NCBI GenBank assembly: GCA_035655155.1
Contig: DASRVH010000088.1
Location: 18,665-82,664, forward strand
Direction of reading: 5' to 3'
Length of the DNA: 64,000 bases
DNA from: Lentisalinibacter sp035655155
GTDB lineage: Bacteria > Pseudomonadota > Gammaproteobacteria > Steroidobacterales > Woeseiaceae
Shown in pieces: positions 1 to 9,479 of the stretch; position 1 is the first letter of the stretch; every line of letters starts with the position of its first letter. A program made the translations under genes and the position numbers. Under the pieces are notes generated by a model, which saw nothing but the letters and a program-made list of their open reading frames with translations, was not told where the DNA came from and ran no database searches.

Positions 1-1589
1 TTCGCCGCGCTGAGCCGGTTCGTCTGCCGGCGCGGCTATGCGCGGGATATCGTCTGCGACGACGGCGAGTTCGCCCGCGTCGCCGAGCTGGCGCGGCGGG
101 GACCGGTGGTCTATCTGATCACCCACAAGACCTATCTGGACATCTTCGCGCTCTATCATGCCCTGCACGAGCGCGGCATCGACACGCCGTACGTCTTCGG
201 CGGCATCAACATGGACTTCCTGGGGCTCGGCTGGCTCTCCCGGCGGGCGGGCGGCATCTTCATCCGGCGCGGCATCCGCGACAACCCCGTGTACCGGGCG
301 GCGCTGAAGAGCGCCATCGGCGATCTGCTCTCGGCCGGCGCCTCGTTCATGTGGGCGATCGAGGGAACGCGGTCCCGCACGGGCAAGCTCGTCATGCCGA
401 AGCTCGGCCTGCTCAAGTATGTGGTGGAAGCAAGCCGCGAACTCGACGGAGACCCGGTCCGGTATGTGCCCGTCTCCATCGCCTACGACCAGATTCCCGA
501 CGTCCCGGAGATGACGGCGCAGCAGACGGGCTCGGGCAAGTCGCCGGAGTCGCTGCCCTGGTTCCTGAGCTACATCCGCGGCCTCAGGCAGCCTCTCGGG
601 CGCATGTACGTCCGCTTCGGCGAGCCCGTGTCGCTGCACGATACGCCGGACGCGCCCGCCCTGGAGTCGGCAAGCGCGGAGTCGGTGGAGGTGCAGAAGC
701 TCGCGTTCGAGGTCTGCTACCGGATCAACCGGGTGACGCCGCCCACCACCGCCTCGCTGGTCATGATGGCGCTGCTCTGCGAGGAGGGGCTTGGCCGCAC
801 GCGGTTGCGCGACGATGTGATCGCGCTCTTCGCGCACGTGCGGCGCCACGACCCGGCGGCGGTGAAAGCGTTGCCCGCCGAACCGGATGCCGAGCTCGAA
901 CGGGTGGTGGCGGAACTGGCCGCCACCGGGATGGTGGCCGAATCGACCGGCCGGCTGACGGTGCCGCGCGAGCGGCACCTGGCTGCGCTGTACTACAGCA
1001 ACATGGCCGCCCATCACTTCGTGATCGCCGCCTTCGTCGAACTTGCCCTGCTCCGTGCTGCCGAGGCCGACAGGGCGGAGCCGCGGCAGGTGTTCGAGGG
1101 CGAGATCGACCGGTTGCGTGACCTGTTCAAGATGGAGTTCTTCTTCGCCCGCCGCTCCGAGTATCGGGCGGCGGTGCGGGCGGAACTGGATGCACTCGCG
1201 CCGGACTGGCAGAGCCGGCTGGAGGCGGGCGGCGCGGGCATCGCCGAGTTGGTCGCGCGAAAGCCGCTGTGCGTCGCCCAGGCGGTGCTGCGCCCTTATG
1301 TGGAGGCCTATCGGGTGGTCGCCCGGGCGCTCCTGAGCGGTGCCGCAGATCCCGACCCCGGCGACGACGCGCTGATCGAGACCTGCCTGGGCCTCGGCCG
1401 CCGCATGGCCGACCGCCGCGACATCCTCTGGGCGGATTCCGCATCGCGCGCGCTCGTGGCCGGCGGCCTGCTGCTGGTGCGCAACCTGGGGCTCATCGGT
1501 GACGGCGACGGCGAGGTGGATAGGCGCCGGCGCGAATTCGACGTGCGGCTAACCGACCTCTACCGCCGCCTGGAACACCTCGCCAACCT

Positions 1590-1593
<4 letters not shown>
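1..1593 (+). CDS. plsB: PlsB-like glycerol-3-phosphate acyltransferase, 5' end missing
   Basis: The reading frame is open from the first base of the window, so the N-terminal part lies outside; 530 residues are visible. The acyltransferase catalytic motif HKTYLD (HX4D) is at visible residues 42-47, followed by GGINMDFLG, the FIRRG segment and EGTRSRTGK at about 121-129, which are the conserved blocks of PlsB-type enzymes. The roughly 490 residues after the HX4D motif match the size of that part of E. coli PlsB. The family esterifies the sn-1 position of glycerol-3-phosphate at the inner membrane, the first step of phospholipid synthesis. It ends in TAG at 1591-1593, and this stop codon is part of a REP palindrome. 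A related HX4D acyltransferase using another acceptor cannot be excluded. Confidence 0.8.
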
Positions 1594-1638
<45 letters not shown>

Positions 1639-1673
1639 AAAAAGAAAAGGCGGCACGCATGACGCGTGCCGCC
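1639..1673 (-). terminator. Rho-independent terminator of the TonB receptor gene
   Basis: Perfect 10-bp inverted repeat, 1649-1658 against 1664-1673, with loop ATGAC. Reading on the minus strand it is followed by a run of T (plus-strand AAAAAGAAAA at 1639-1648). It lies 40 bp past the receptor stop codon. Confidence 0.85.
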
Positions 1674-1714
1674 CTTCCGTCAGTGGCCGGGGCGTAGCGC
1701 CCGGCGCTCCCCTG

Positions 1715-4075
1715 TTACTCGAAATTATAGGCGAAATCGACGCCGTAGGTACGGGGCGCCCCGTACTGCCCGACCTCTTCGCCGAAGAAGGGGATGATGT
1801 TGGTGCGGTATTCCTCGTCCGCCAGGTTCTTGCCCCAGACGCCGAAGCTCCAGTTGCCGTCCATCGGCGCGTAGCTGATGCGCCCGTCCAGCAGGCCGTA
1901 GGCATCCTCCTGGTTGAGGTTGGCCGGTTGCCAGTAGAGCTCGTCCTGATAGGTGTAATTCAGGCGGAAGGTGAGGTTGCTCGCCCAGCCGGCAGCGTTG
2001 ACCGGTGTGTAGTCGAAGCCCACGTTGTACTGCAGTTCGGGCGTACGCTGCAGCTGGTTGCCGGAGCTGTCGAAACCGCTCGACTCGATGAACTCGATGT
2101 ACTCCGTATCCACGAACGAGCCCGAGGCGTACAGCAGCAGCCCGTCGACCGGCGTGTACTGGAACTCGGCCTCCACGCCCTTGATCTCCGCGTCGGAGGC
2201 GTTGTCCGTCAGGTTGCAGAGGCAGTCCTCGTTGGTCTGCTGCACCTGCAGGTCCGTGTAGTCCATGAAGAAGAACGACGCGTTCAGCCGTGCGCGGCCC
2301 TCGGCGAAGTCGGTCTTGAAGCCCACCTCGTAGTTGGTGACCTCCTCCGGGTCGAAGGCGAAGGTGGCCGCCGCCTCGTTCGCGGGGGTGTCCTCGTAGC
2401 CGCCGCCCTTGAAGCCTTCCGAGATGCTCGCGTACAGGAACAGGGTGTCGGTCGCCTGCCATTCGAGGATGGCCTGGGGCGTGACCTTGCTCCAGTCGTC
2501 GCCGTAGTCGGTGGTAAAGCCGCCGCCTAGGGTGAAGTTCGCGCCCAGGGGCGTCAGCGGCACCGTGTCGCCGGGGTTGAAGCGGTCGCCGGTGGCCACC
2601 GCGATGCCCTGCACCGTGCCTTCCTTCTCGTCCTTGGTCCAGCGCACGCCGACGGAGAGTTTCAGGGTGTCGGTGATATCGAAGCCGATCTGGCCGAACG
2701 CCGCCATGGAGTCCATCTCGCCGTCGTTGATCCAGTGGCTCTCGCCGCTGAGGGTGGGCAGCGCACCGGTGATGTTCTCCCCGAAGAAGCGGTCGAACTT
2801 GTCGATTTCGTCATGCTTGAAGTAGACGCCGGCGATCCAGTCCCAGCGGCCCTCGGTCGTCGAGGTCAGACGGAACTCCTGGCTGAACTGCATGATGTCG
2901 GCCTGCTCGTTCACCGGTGAGGAGAACAGCAGAACGGCACCCAGCGAGCGGGGATCGGTGGGGTCCGGAAAGCGATTCGCCACGTAGGCCGCATAATCCG
3001 CGAAGTCCGCCACCTGGTCGAACACGTCCGGTCCGGCGCCCGTCTGGTCATAGAGCTGCTTGGATTGCGCGTCCCGGTAGCCGGTAATCGACGTGAGGGA
3101 GAAGCCGTCGAAGTCCTTCTCGACGTTCAGCATGAGGCCGATGCCTTCGCGGCTCATGTGATTGTTCTGCTCCCACTGCTCGCCGGCATAGAGGTTGTCC
3201 TCGGGCGTGCTCTGGCGGATGTCCGTCAGGCCGAGGAAATCGCGCAGCGTGCTCCACGGCCGGAAACCGTTCGGCCCGCCCGCCTCGGCGACCACGTTGA
3301 TGCCGTTTGTCCAGTCGTCGTTGTAGTCGAGCGAGAGCCGGGCCCGCAGGTCGCTGTCATTGTCGTAGAGCAGCTGGGCACGGAGCTGCCGGGAAGTGAG
3401 GTTCTCCAGCTCCCGGTCGTGCAGCACGTCGTGGGCGTAGCCGTCCCGGTCCCGCGTCTGGAACGAGATGCGCCCCGCCCAGCGATCCGCCAGCGGCCCC
3501 GTGACATAGCCGGTGGTATGCAGGGCGTTGTAGTTGCCCGCCGAGACCAGGAGACGGCCCGAGGGCTCGAACTGGGGCGCCGCGGTGATGATGCTCAGCG
3601 CGCCGCCCACCACGTTCTTGCCGAGCAGCACGCCCTGGGGTCCGCGGATGACCTCGATGCGCTCCAGGTCGTAGAAGTCGGTGTTCAGCCCGCCGGTGCG
3701 GCCGATGTAGACCTCGTCGAGGAACAGGCCGACCGAGGGATCCGCCGTCGGCGAGTCCAGCCGGGTGTTGGTCACGCCGCGGATGTTCAGCTCGAGGTCG
3801 AGCGGCGTATTCATGGTCAGCGAGAACGCCGGCACGCTGTTGGCCAGATCCATCACGTCGTAGATCTTGTTCTCCTCCAGCGTATCGCCGGAGTAGGCCG
3901 TGATGGCCACCGGGGCCGTCTGCAGGCCCACCTCGCGTTTCTGCGCCGTGACGACGATCTCCTCTAGCTCCTGCGCGACTGCGGTGCCGGCGATGGCCAG
4001 CAGCCCTGCGGCCAGCACCGGCGTGGCAAGGCGGTCGCGGAGCACGCGAAACCTGGTTTTCTCTCGTGGTTGCAT
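1715..4075 (-). CDS. TonB-dependent outer-membrane receptor
   Basis: 786 residues from the ATG at 4075, chosen because GAGGGGGAGAC lies just upstream; an in-frame TTG at 4099 would add eight residues. A signal peptide (arginine-rich start, hydrophobic core, cut near AVAQE) is followed by the TonB-box/N-terminal motif EEIVVTAQKR, then a plug domain (VMDLANSVPAF, NIRGV, ERIEVIRGPQGVLLGKN) and a 22-strand-type barrel with many aromatic and Asp/Asn residues to the C-terminus. The class imports siderophores, vitamins or carbohydrate/aromatic ligands; the substrate cannot be read from sequence. It is a single-gene unit with its own terminator, divergent from the RND pump genes. The last residues, AYNFE, end in Glu rather than the usual terminal aromatic. 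Confidence 0.93.
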   Translation of the reverse strand: MQPREKTRFRVLRDRLATPVLAAGLLAIAGTAVAQELEEIVVTAQKREVGLQTAPVAITAYSGDTLEENKIYDVMDLANSVPAFSLTMNTPLDLELNIRGVTNTRLDSPTADPSVGLFLDEVYIGRTGGLNTDFYDLERIEVIRGPQGVLLGKNVVGGALSIITAAPQFEPSGRLLVSAGNYNALHTTGYVTGPLADRWAGRISFQTRDRDGYAHDVLHDRELENLTSRQLRAQLLYDNDSDLRARLSLDYNDDWTNGINVVAEAGGPNGFRPWSTLRDFLGLTDIRQSTPEDNLYAGEQWEQNNHMSREGIGLMLNVEKDFDGFSLTSITGYRDAQSKQLYDQTGAGPDVFDQVADFADYAAYVANRFPDPTDPRSLGAVLLFSSPVNEQADIMQFSQEFRLTSTTEGRWDWIAGVYFKHDEIDKFDRFFGENITGALPTLSGESHWINDGEMDSMAAFGQIGFDITDTLKLSVGVRWTKDEKEGTVQGIAVATGDRFNPGDTVPLTPLGANFTLGGGFTTDYGDDWSKVTPQAILEWQATDTLFLYASISEGFKGGGYEDTPANEAAATFAFDPEEVTNYEVGFKTDFAEGRARLNASFFFMDYTDLQVQQTNEDCLCNLTDNASDAEIKGVEAEFQYTPVDGLLLYASGSFVDTEYIEFIESSGFDSSGNQLQRTPELQYNVGFDYTPVNAAGWASNLTFRLNYTYQDELYWQPANLNQEDAYGLLDGRISYAPMDGNWSFGVWGKNLADEEYRTNIIPFFGEEVGQYGAPRTYGVDFAYNFE

Positions 4076-4426
4076 TTGTCTCCCCCTCTCGGTTTTCAAT
4101 TTGGACTCGGTAGAATCTCTCCGAGTCCTGTGGCGGCGACCGATTTGCCCGAACGTTGTTATAACGGGCGCCCCGCGGCATCTCCTTATGCGTTGCTTGA
4201 TTGCAACACACTTGCATAAAAAGATTTATCGATATTAGTCCGAATTCCGGATGGCTGCAACCGGCCCCGGCCGGGCTGCCGTGAGTGATACGGGAGATGC
4301 TTGGTCGGACCTCCATCGACGGGAACGACACTGCGGGGACGTGCCGGCATTCGTTACACTATGCCGTCCCGCCGGGGTGGTGCCCGCGGCGCCACCCATC
4401 GATGACCAGAGATACGAGGCGTTCCC
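4076..4426. other. Divergent promoter region of the TonB receptor and RND operon
   Basis: 351 bp without a gene. It contains the receptor leader with a perfect hairpin at 4103-4128 and an AT-rich patch at about 4190-4245 that probably holds the receptor promoter. The ribosome binding site for the RND adaptor is at 4416-4419. No operator of a known regulator family was recognised. Confidence 0.6.
4103..4128 (-). promoter_or_regulatory. Hairpin in the TonB receptor 5' leader
   Basis: Perfect 8-bp arms GGACTCGG (4103-4110) and CCGAGTCC (4121-4128) with a 10-base loop, 27 bp upstream of the receptor ATG and just beyond its Shine-Dalgarno. It could be an operator dyad or an mRNA stem; the sequence does not decide. 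Confidence 0.45.
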
Positions 4427-5518
4427 CTGATCAAGAGACTCATCATCGTCGTCGCGCTCACGGGAGCGCTGTTCGGATCCCTGTTCGCGTGGAAATATTT
4501 TCAGTCGCAGGGAGGTCCCGGGCGCGGCCAGCCGCCCGCCGTCGTCACCACGGTGGAGGTGACGCGCGAGACCTGGGTTCCGGCGCTCACCGCCGTGGGC
4601 AGCGCGGTGCCCACCAGCGGCATCATGGTGGCCGCCGAGGTGCCGGGCAAAGTCAGCGACATCTTCTTCATCACCGGCGATCGGGTGGAGCAGGGCGCGC
4701 GTATCGTCCAGCTCGACGACGAGGTGGATCGCGCGGAACTGGAGACGCTGCTGGCCGACCGCAAGCTGGCCGCGATCACGCTGGAGCGCACGCGCAAGCT
4801 GGTGGCGGACAAGCTTGCCTCGGCGTCGGAGCTGGACGAGGCCGAAGCCCGGCTGGAGAGCCTGGAAGCCCAGGTCGCGGCGAAAAGGGCCGTCATCCGG
4901 AAGAAGGACGTGCGGGCGCCGTTCGCCGGCGAACTCGGCATACGCCGTGTGAGTCCCGGCCGCTACGTGGCCGCCGGCGAGGAGATCGTGAGCCTGGTCT
5001 CGCTGTCGCCGATTTTCATCGAATTCACGCTTCCCGAGCGCTACCTGGGCCGCCTCGCCGCGGACCAGCAGGTGGAGGCGGAAGTGCCGGCGCATCCCGA
5101 GCGAACGTTCAGCGGGCGCATCCATGCCATTACCCCCGGCATCGAAGAGGGCACCCGCAGCGTGCGCGTCCGCGGCATCTTCGCCAACGACGACCGGGCG
5201 CTCAGGCCCGGCATGTTCGCCGAGGTGCGCATCCTGGAGGAGCGCCGGCGCGAGGTGCTGACGCTGCCGTACCGGGCCGTGACCTACGATCCCTATGGCA
5301 GCTCCGTGTTCCTGGTGGAGGAAGGCGAGGGCGGCCTGGTCGCGACCCGCCGCCAGGTGGGCACCGGCGAGGTGCGTGACGGCCGGGTGGAGATCGTGAG
5401 CGGCCTCGAGTTCGGCGACCGCGTCGTCGGCGCCGGCCAGAACAAGCTGAGGACGGGCCAGGCGGTCACCGTGGACAATTCGGTCGAGCTGGAAGAGCGC
5501 CGGCCGGGCGGCGCATGA
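4427..5518 (+). CDS. RND efflux periplasmic adaptor (HlyD/MexE type)
   Basis: 363 residues if translation starts at CTG 4427. This is the only plausible start that keeps the hydrophobic N-terminal anchor (IKRLIIVVALTGALFGSLFA). An in-frame stop at 4403 excludes anything further upstream and no ATG, GTG or TTG precedes the anchor; GAGG sits 7 bp before the CTG. A GTG at 4553 would lose the anchor. It has the membrane fusion protein layout: lipoyl-like half with AAEVPGKVSDIFF, an alpha-hairpin (residues about 95-145), the second lipoyl half (VRAPFAGELG), beta-barrel and membrane-proximal domain. It links the inner-membrane pump encoded next (4-bp ATGA overlap) to an outer-membrane channel that is not encoded here. 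Confidence 0.9.
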   Translation: MIKRLIIVVALTGALFGSLFAWKYFQSQGGPGRGQPPAVVTTVEVTRETWVPALTAVGSAVPTSGIMVAAEVPGKVSDIFFITGDRVEQGARIVQLDDEVDRAELETLLADRKLAAITLERTRKLVADKLASASELDEAEARLESLEAQVAAKRAVIRKKDVRAPFAGELGIRRVSPGRYVAAGEEIVSLVSLSPIFIEFTLPERYLGRLAADQQVEAEVPAHPERTFSGRIHAITPGIEEGTRSVRVRGIFANDDRALRPGMFAEVRILEERRREVLTLPYRAVTYDPYGSSVFLVEEGEGGLVATRRQVGTGEVRDGRVEIVSGLEFGDRVVGAGQNKLRTGQAVTVDNSVELEERRPGGA

Positions 5519-8500
5519 AATTCACCGACATCTTCATTCGCCGGCCGGTCCTGGCCAGCGTCGTCAGCCTGCTGATCCTGGTGCTGGGACTGCGCTCCAT
5601 CACGGCGCTGGAGGTCAGGCAGTACCCGGAGACGAGGAACACGGTGGTGACCGTCACCACCAGCTATCCCGGCGCGAGCAGCGAGCTCATCAAGGGCTTC
5701 ATCACCACGCCGCTGCAGCAGGCCATCGCCGAGGCCGAGGGCATCGATTACCTCTTCTCCCGCAGCCTGCAGGGGCGCTCGGTGATCGAGGCCCACATGG
5801 TGCTGAACTACGACCCGAACGCCGCCGTGGCCGAGATCCAGGCCAAGGTGGCGAGCCAGCGCAACGTGCTGCCGGCCGAGGCCGAGGACCCGGTGATCGA
5901 GGCGACCGTGGGCGGCCGCACCTCGCTCATGTACCTGGTCTTCTACGGCGGCGAGATGAGCGCCTCGGAGACCACCGACTATCTGCTGCGCGTCGTCCAG
6001 CCCCGGCTGCAGGCCGTGCAGGGCGTGGCGTCCGCCGATCTGTTCGGCGGCAAGACCTTCGCCATGCGTATCTGGCTCGACCCGGACCGGATGGCCGCGC
6101 TGGGCGTCTCGGCGGCAGAGGTGCGCGAGGTTCTGGTCGAGAACAACTACCTGGCGGCGGTGGGCAGCACGAAGGGACAGTACGTCGCCATCGATCTCTC
6201 CGCCGACACCGACATCAGCGACGCCGATGCCTTCCGCGATCTGGTCGTGCGCACGGGCGATGACACGCTCGTGCGGCTGGGCGACATTGCAGACGTGGAG
6301 CTCGGCGCCGAGAACTACGATTCGGTCAGCTGGTACAACGGCGAGCCTTCGGTGGTGATCGCCATCGATCCGGCACCCGGCGCGAATCCGCTCGACGTCT
6401 CCCGGCGCGTCAACGTCGCCATGGAGGACATCAGCCGCCAGCTGCCGGCCGGGCTCGCCGGCGAGGTCTCGTTCGACGCCAGCCGCTTCATCGAGGATTC
6501 CATCGACGAGGTGTTCCGCACGCTGGCCGAGGCCGTGCTGATCGTGCTGACGGTGATCTTCCTCTCCCTGGGCTCCATTCGTGCCGCCCTGATCCCGGCA
6601 GTCGCGGTGCCGCTGTCGCTGATCGGCGGCGCGTTCGTGATGCTGCTGCTCGGCTTCTCCATCAACCTGCTGACGCTGCTCGCCATGGTGCTCGCCATCG
6701 GACTGGTCGTGGACGACGCCATCATCGTCGTCGAGAACGTCCACCGGCACGTGGAGGAGGGGCTCTCCCGCCGCGAGGCCGCCATCATCGGCGCGCGGGA
6801 GATCGGGCTGCCGATCATCGCCATGACCACCACCCTGATCGCCGTGTACGCGCCGATCGGTTTCATGGGCGGACTGGTGGGCACCCTGTTCACCGAATTC
6901 GCCTTCGCGCTGGCGGGGGCGGTGCTGATTTCGGGCATCGTGGCCCTGACCCTCTCCCCCATGCTCTCCGCCCGCGCGCTGACCCGCTACGGCGAGCCCG
7001 GCCGCTTCGAGCAGCGCGTGGAGCGTTTCTTCCAGTGGCTGGCAGACCGCTATCAGCGCCTGCTGCACGCATCGCTGGATACTGTGCCGGTGACCGTCGT
7101 CTTCGCGCTCATCGTGCTGGGCAGCATCTGGTTCATGTTCACCACGGTGCCCGAGGAGCTGGCGCCGGTGGAGGACCAGAGCATCCTCTTCGTCCAGGCG
7201 CGCGGGCCCCAGACGGCGACACCGGAATACAACGAGACCTGGGCACGGCGCATGGTGGACCTGTTCCAGGAGGTGCCGGAATACGAGGACAGTTTCCTGT
7301 TCCTCGGCATGGGCGGCGACAACAGCACGGTGTTCGGCGGCTTCAAGATGGCGCCGGGTGACGAGCGCGAGCGCACGCAGATGGAGGTGCAGCCGGAGCT
7401 GCAGCAGGCCATCTCGAAGATAGCCGGCCTGCAGGCGGCGGTGTTCCCGCGCCCGGACCTGCCGGGCTCCGCCGGCGGGCTGCCGGTGCAGTTCGTGGTG
7501 ACCTCGCCGGCCGACTACGAGCGGGTGGACGGTGTGGTCGACGGCCTGATGGGCGAGGCCATGCAGAGCGGGCTGTTCGCCTTCGTGCGCAAGTCCATCG
7601 ATTTCTCCCGACCGCGGATCACGCTGCACATCGACCGGGACCGGGCGGGCATCCTCGGCATCTCCATGCAGGATGTGGGCCGGACGCTGTCCACGATGGT
7701 GGGCGAGGGTTACATCAACCGCTTCAACCTGGAGGGCCGCAGCTACCGGGTCATCCCCCAGGTGGGACGCGAATTCCGGCTGGATGCCGCCATGCTGGAG
7801 GACTACTACGTGCCGGCCGCCGGCGGCGAGATGGTGCCGCTCTCCGCGCTGGTGAGCTTCGAGCGCACGGTGGAACCGGCCGAGCGCACCCAGTTCCAGC
7901 AGCTGAACTCCATCGCCGTCGAGGGCGCGATGGCGCCGGGCGTGACCCTGGGCGACGCGCTGGGATTCCTGGAGGAGCGTGCGCAGGCGTCCTTCCCCGT
8001 GGGCTTCAGCTGGGACTACAGCGGCGAGTCGCGCCAGTACAAGCAGCAGTCGAGCGCGCTGGTGATCACGTTCTTCATCTCGCTGCTGGTCATCTACCTG
8101 GTGCTGGCCGCCCAGTTCGAGAGCTGGCGCGACCCCTTCATCATCCTGGTCTCTGTGCCCATGTCCGTCGCCGGCGCGCTGATCTTCATGACGCTGGGTC
8201 TGGCTACGATCAATATCTACACCCAGGTGGGGCTGATCACGTTGATCGGACTGGTGGCCAAGAACGGCATCCTGATGGTGGAGTTCGCCAACCAGGTGCG
8301 CGCGCGCGAGGGTCTGGACAAGCGCGCTGCCGTGGAGAGGGCGGCGGCCGTGCGTCTGCGGCCCATCCTGATGACCACTGCCGCCATGATCTTCGCCATG
8401 GTGCCGCTGCTGACCGCCTCCGGCGCCGGCGCCGTGAGCCGCTTTAATATCGGGCTGGTCATCGCCAGCGGGCTCGGCATCGGCACCCTCTTCACGCTGT

Positions 8501-8592
8501 TCGTCGTGCCGGCGTTCTATCTGCTGCTGACCGGCGAAATCGAACACCAGCCAGAGAACGGGCAGGAGGGCCTTCAGGCCCGATTAGAATAA
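5515..8592 (+). CDS. RND multidrug efflux permease (AcrB/MexF family)
   Basis: 1025 residues, the usual HAE1-RND size. It starts FTDIFIRRPVLASVV, typical of the family. It has two repeats of one plus five transmembrane helices and large periplasmic loops. The TM4 proton-relay motif LVVDDAIIVVENVHRH is near residue 400 and the second-half motif GLVAKNGILMVEFANQ near 910. It exports hydrophobic compounds using the proton gradient, as a trimer with the adaptor encoded upstream. No regulator gene is adjacent. The last residues (QEGLQARLE) and the approach to the stop are encoded by a REP palindrome at 8562-8583, so the native C-terminus may have been extended or replaced. Confidence 0.95.
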   Translation: MKFTDIFIRRPVLASVVSLLILVLGLRSITALEVRQYPETRNTVVTVTTSYPGASSELIKGFITTPLQQAIAEAEGIDYLFSRSLQGRSVIEAHMVLNYDPNAAVAEIQAKVASQRNVLPAEAEDPVIEATVGGRTSLMYLVFYGGEMSASETTDYLLRVVQPRLQAVQGVASADLFGGKTFAMRIWLDPDRMAALGVSAAEVREVLVENNYLAAVGSTKGQYVAIDLSADTDISDADAFRDLVVRTGDDTLVRLGDIADVELGAENYDSVSWYNGEPSVVIAIDPAPGANPLDVSRRVNVAMEDISRQLPAGLAGEVSFDASRFIEDSIDEVFRTLAEAVLIVLTVIFLSLGSIRAALIPAVAVPLSLIGGAFVMLLLGFSINLLTLLAMVLAIGLVVDDAIIVVENVHRHVEEGLSRREAAIIGAREIGLPIIAMTTTLIAVYAPIGFMGGLVGTLFTEFAFALAGAVLISGIVALTLSPMLSARALTRYGEPGRFEQRVERFFQWLADRYQRLLHASLDTVPVTVVFALIVLGSIWFMFTTVPEELAPVEDQSILFVQARGPQTATPEYNETWARRMVDLFQEVPEYEDSFLFLGMGGDNSTVFGGFKMAPGDERERTQMEVQPELQQAISKIAGLQAAVFPRPDLPGSAGGLPVQFVVTSPADYERVDGVVDGLMGEAMQSGLFAFVRKSIDFSRPRITLHIDRDRAGILGISMQDVGRTLSTMVGEGYINRFNLEGRSYRVIPQVGREFRLDAAMLEDYYVPAAGGEMVPLSALVSFERTVEPAERTQFQQLNSIAVEGAMAPGVTLGDALGFLEERAQASFPVGFSWDYSGESRQYKQQSSALVITFFISLLVIYLVLAAQFESWRDPFIILVSVPMSVAGALIFMTLGLATINIYTQVGLITLIGLVAKNGILMVEFANQVRAREGLDKRAAVERAAAVRLRPILMTTAAMIFAMVPLLTASGAGAVSRFNIGLVIASGLGIGTLFTLFVVPAFYLLLTGEIEHQPENGQEGLQARLE

Positions 8593-8672
8593 TGAATCTG
8601 GGCTAAAGCCCCTCCTACATGCCCATTGCGGGATCGGGCCTGCTGCGGGATCGGGCCTGAAGGCCCTCCTAC
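8562..8672. repeat. Cluster of three REP palindromes (copies B, C, D) at a convergent gene junction
   Basis: Copy B (8562-8583, head GCAG instead of GTAG) lies inside the end of the RND gene. Copy C (8597-8618) and copy D (8651-8672) are in inverted orientation. Between C and D is a 16-bp direct repeat, TGCGGGATCGGGCCTG, at 8627-8642 and 8644-8659, the second running into copy D. The cluster separates convergent genes and can fold into strong stems in either transcript, so it probably serves as a transcript end barrier. Confidence 0.85.
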
Positions 8673-8676
8673 ATTG

Positions 8677-9057
8677 TTATTTGCGCAGCGGTTTCGTATG
8701 TGCCGTGTCCAGGTACTCGTCCAGCGACGCGATGCGCCCGTCCTCCACCTTGATGATGGCGCACGCGGGCATCGCAAAGCGCTCGCCGGACGGCAGCGTG
8801 CCGCGGAGGACATGTTGCTGGTACCAGCCGCCCGGGATCGGCTCCCGGCGCACGATGTCGTACTCGATATCGCTCAGCTTGCGGTGCATCCACTGCAGCG
8901 ACTTGATGTTCTCCTCCACCGGCTGCAGGGCCTGGTCGAAGTTGTGCCAGATCCGGGCATCCGGCGCGTAGAGTTCGCGCACGGCGTCGACGTCGCAGGC
9001 CTCCAGCGCCGCCATGAAACGCTGGGCCAGCTCGAGATTGTCGTCCGCCTCCGTCAT
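8677..9057 (-). CDS. SnoaL/NTF2-fold protein
   Basis: 126 residues starting at ATG 9057, which overlaps the stop of the upstream gene by 4 bp (ATGA), implying coupled translation. The sequence starts with an NTF2-like helix (LAQRFMAALEACDVDAVRELY), then APDARIWHNFDQ and a final strand pair, IIKVEDGRIASLDEYLD. This is the small alpha+beta cone fold used by SnoaL-type cyclases, ketosteroid isomerase-like and dehydratase enzymes. The specific reaction cannot be deduced. It lies downstream of an acyl-CoA dehydrogenase on the same strand, suggesting a role in the same catabolic or biosynthetic route. Confidence 0.8.
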   Translation of the reverse strand: MTEADDNLELAQRFMAALEACDVDAVRELYAPDARIWHNFDQALQPVEENIKSLQWMHRKLSDIEYDIVRREPIPGGWYQQHVLRGTLPSGERFAMPACAIIKVEDGRIASLDEYLDTAHTKPLRK

Positions 9058-9437
9058 CACGCCGCCCCCTCTTCTTTCTTGTTGTCCATCTCGAAGTAGT
9101 CGCGCCAGCGGGCGATCCGGCCGTCGCGGAACTCGAAGATGCCCATGTAGGGGTGGGCGATGCGGTCGCCGGTGCGCAGGTCCGTGTACTCCTCGTAGCC
9201 TTCGACGAACAGGCAGTCGTCCGTCTCTGCCCAGCGGTCGATGCGCCAGTCGGGGTCGGCGCAGATCTCGTCGTACTTGTTCAGGAACTTGCGCACCCAC
9301 TCCTTGCCGATCAGCGGTCTCGAGCCCACGTGGTAGTGGTACTCGATGTCGTCGGTCAGATGACCGAGGAACGTTTCCTTGTCGCCGTCGATGTTCGCCT
9401 GCATCAACGCCTTGATGGTCGCCATCTTCTCGGACAT
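9057..9437 (-). CDS. NTF2-fold protein, limonene-epoxide-hydrolase-like
   Basis: 126 residues. Contains YHYHVGSRPL, then a RID segment, and near the C-terminus PYMGIFEFRDGRIARWRDYF; the WRDYF block recalls limonene-1,2-epoxide hydrolase family proteins. At the position where that family carries its first catalytic Asp this protein appears to have Glu (VEGYEE), so the same chemistry is doubtful. It is clearly paralogous to the protein encoded at 12204-12572, sharing YHYHVGS and PYMGIF.FRDGRI..WRD.F. It is 42 bp downstream of the acyl-CoA dehydrogenase stop and overlaps the next SnoaL gene, so the three probably form one operon. Confidence 0.78.
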   Translation of the reverse strand: MSEKMATIKALMQANIDGDKETFLGHLTDDIEYHYHVGSRPLIGKEWVRKFLNKYDEICADPDWRIDRWAETDDCLFVEGYEEYTDLRTGDRIAHPYMGIFEFRDGRIARWRDYFEMDNKKEEGAA

Positions 9438-9479
9438 GTCGGTTTCCCCCTTGTCGCGCTGGTCGCAATTGGTCAGCTG

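Noticed and set aside
5293..8547. Very long open frame on the minus strand opposite the RND pump
   Set aside because: The protein is rich in His, Gln, Arg and Asp with no recognisable domain; it arises from high GC at third codon positions of the real gene.
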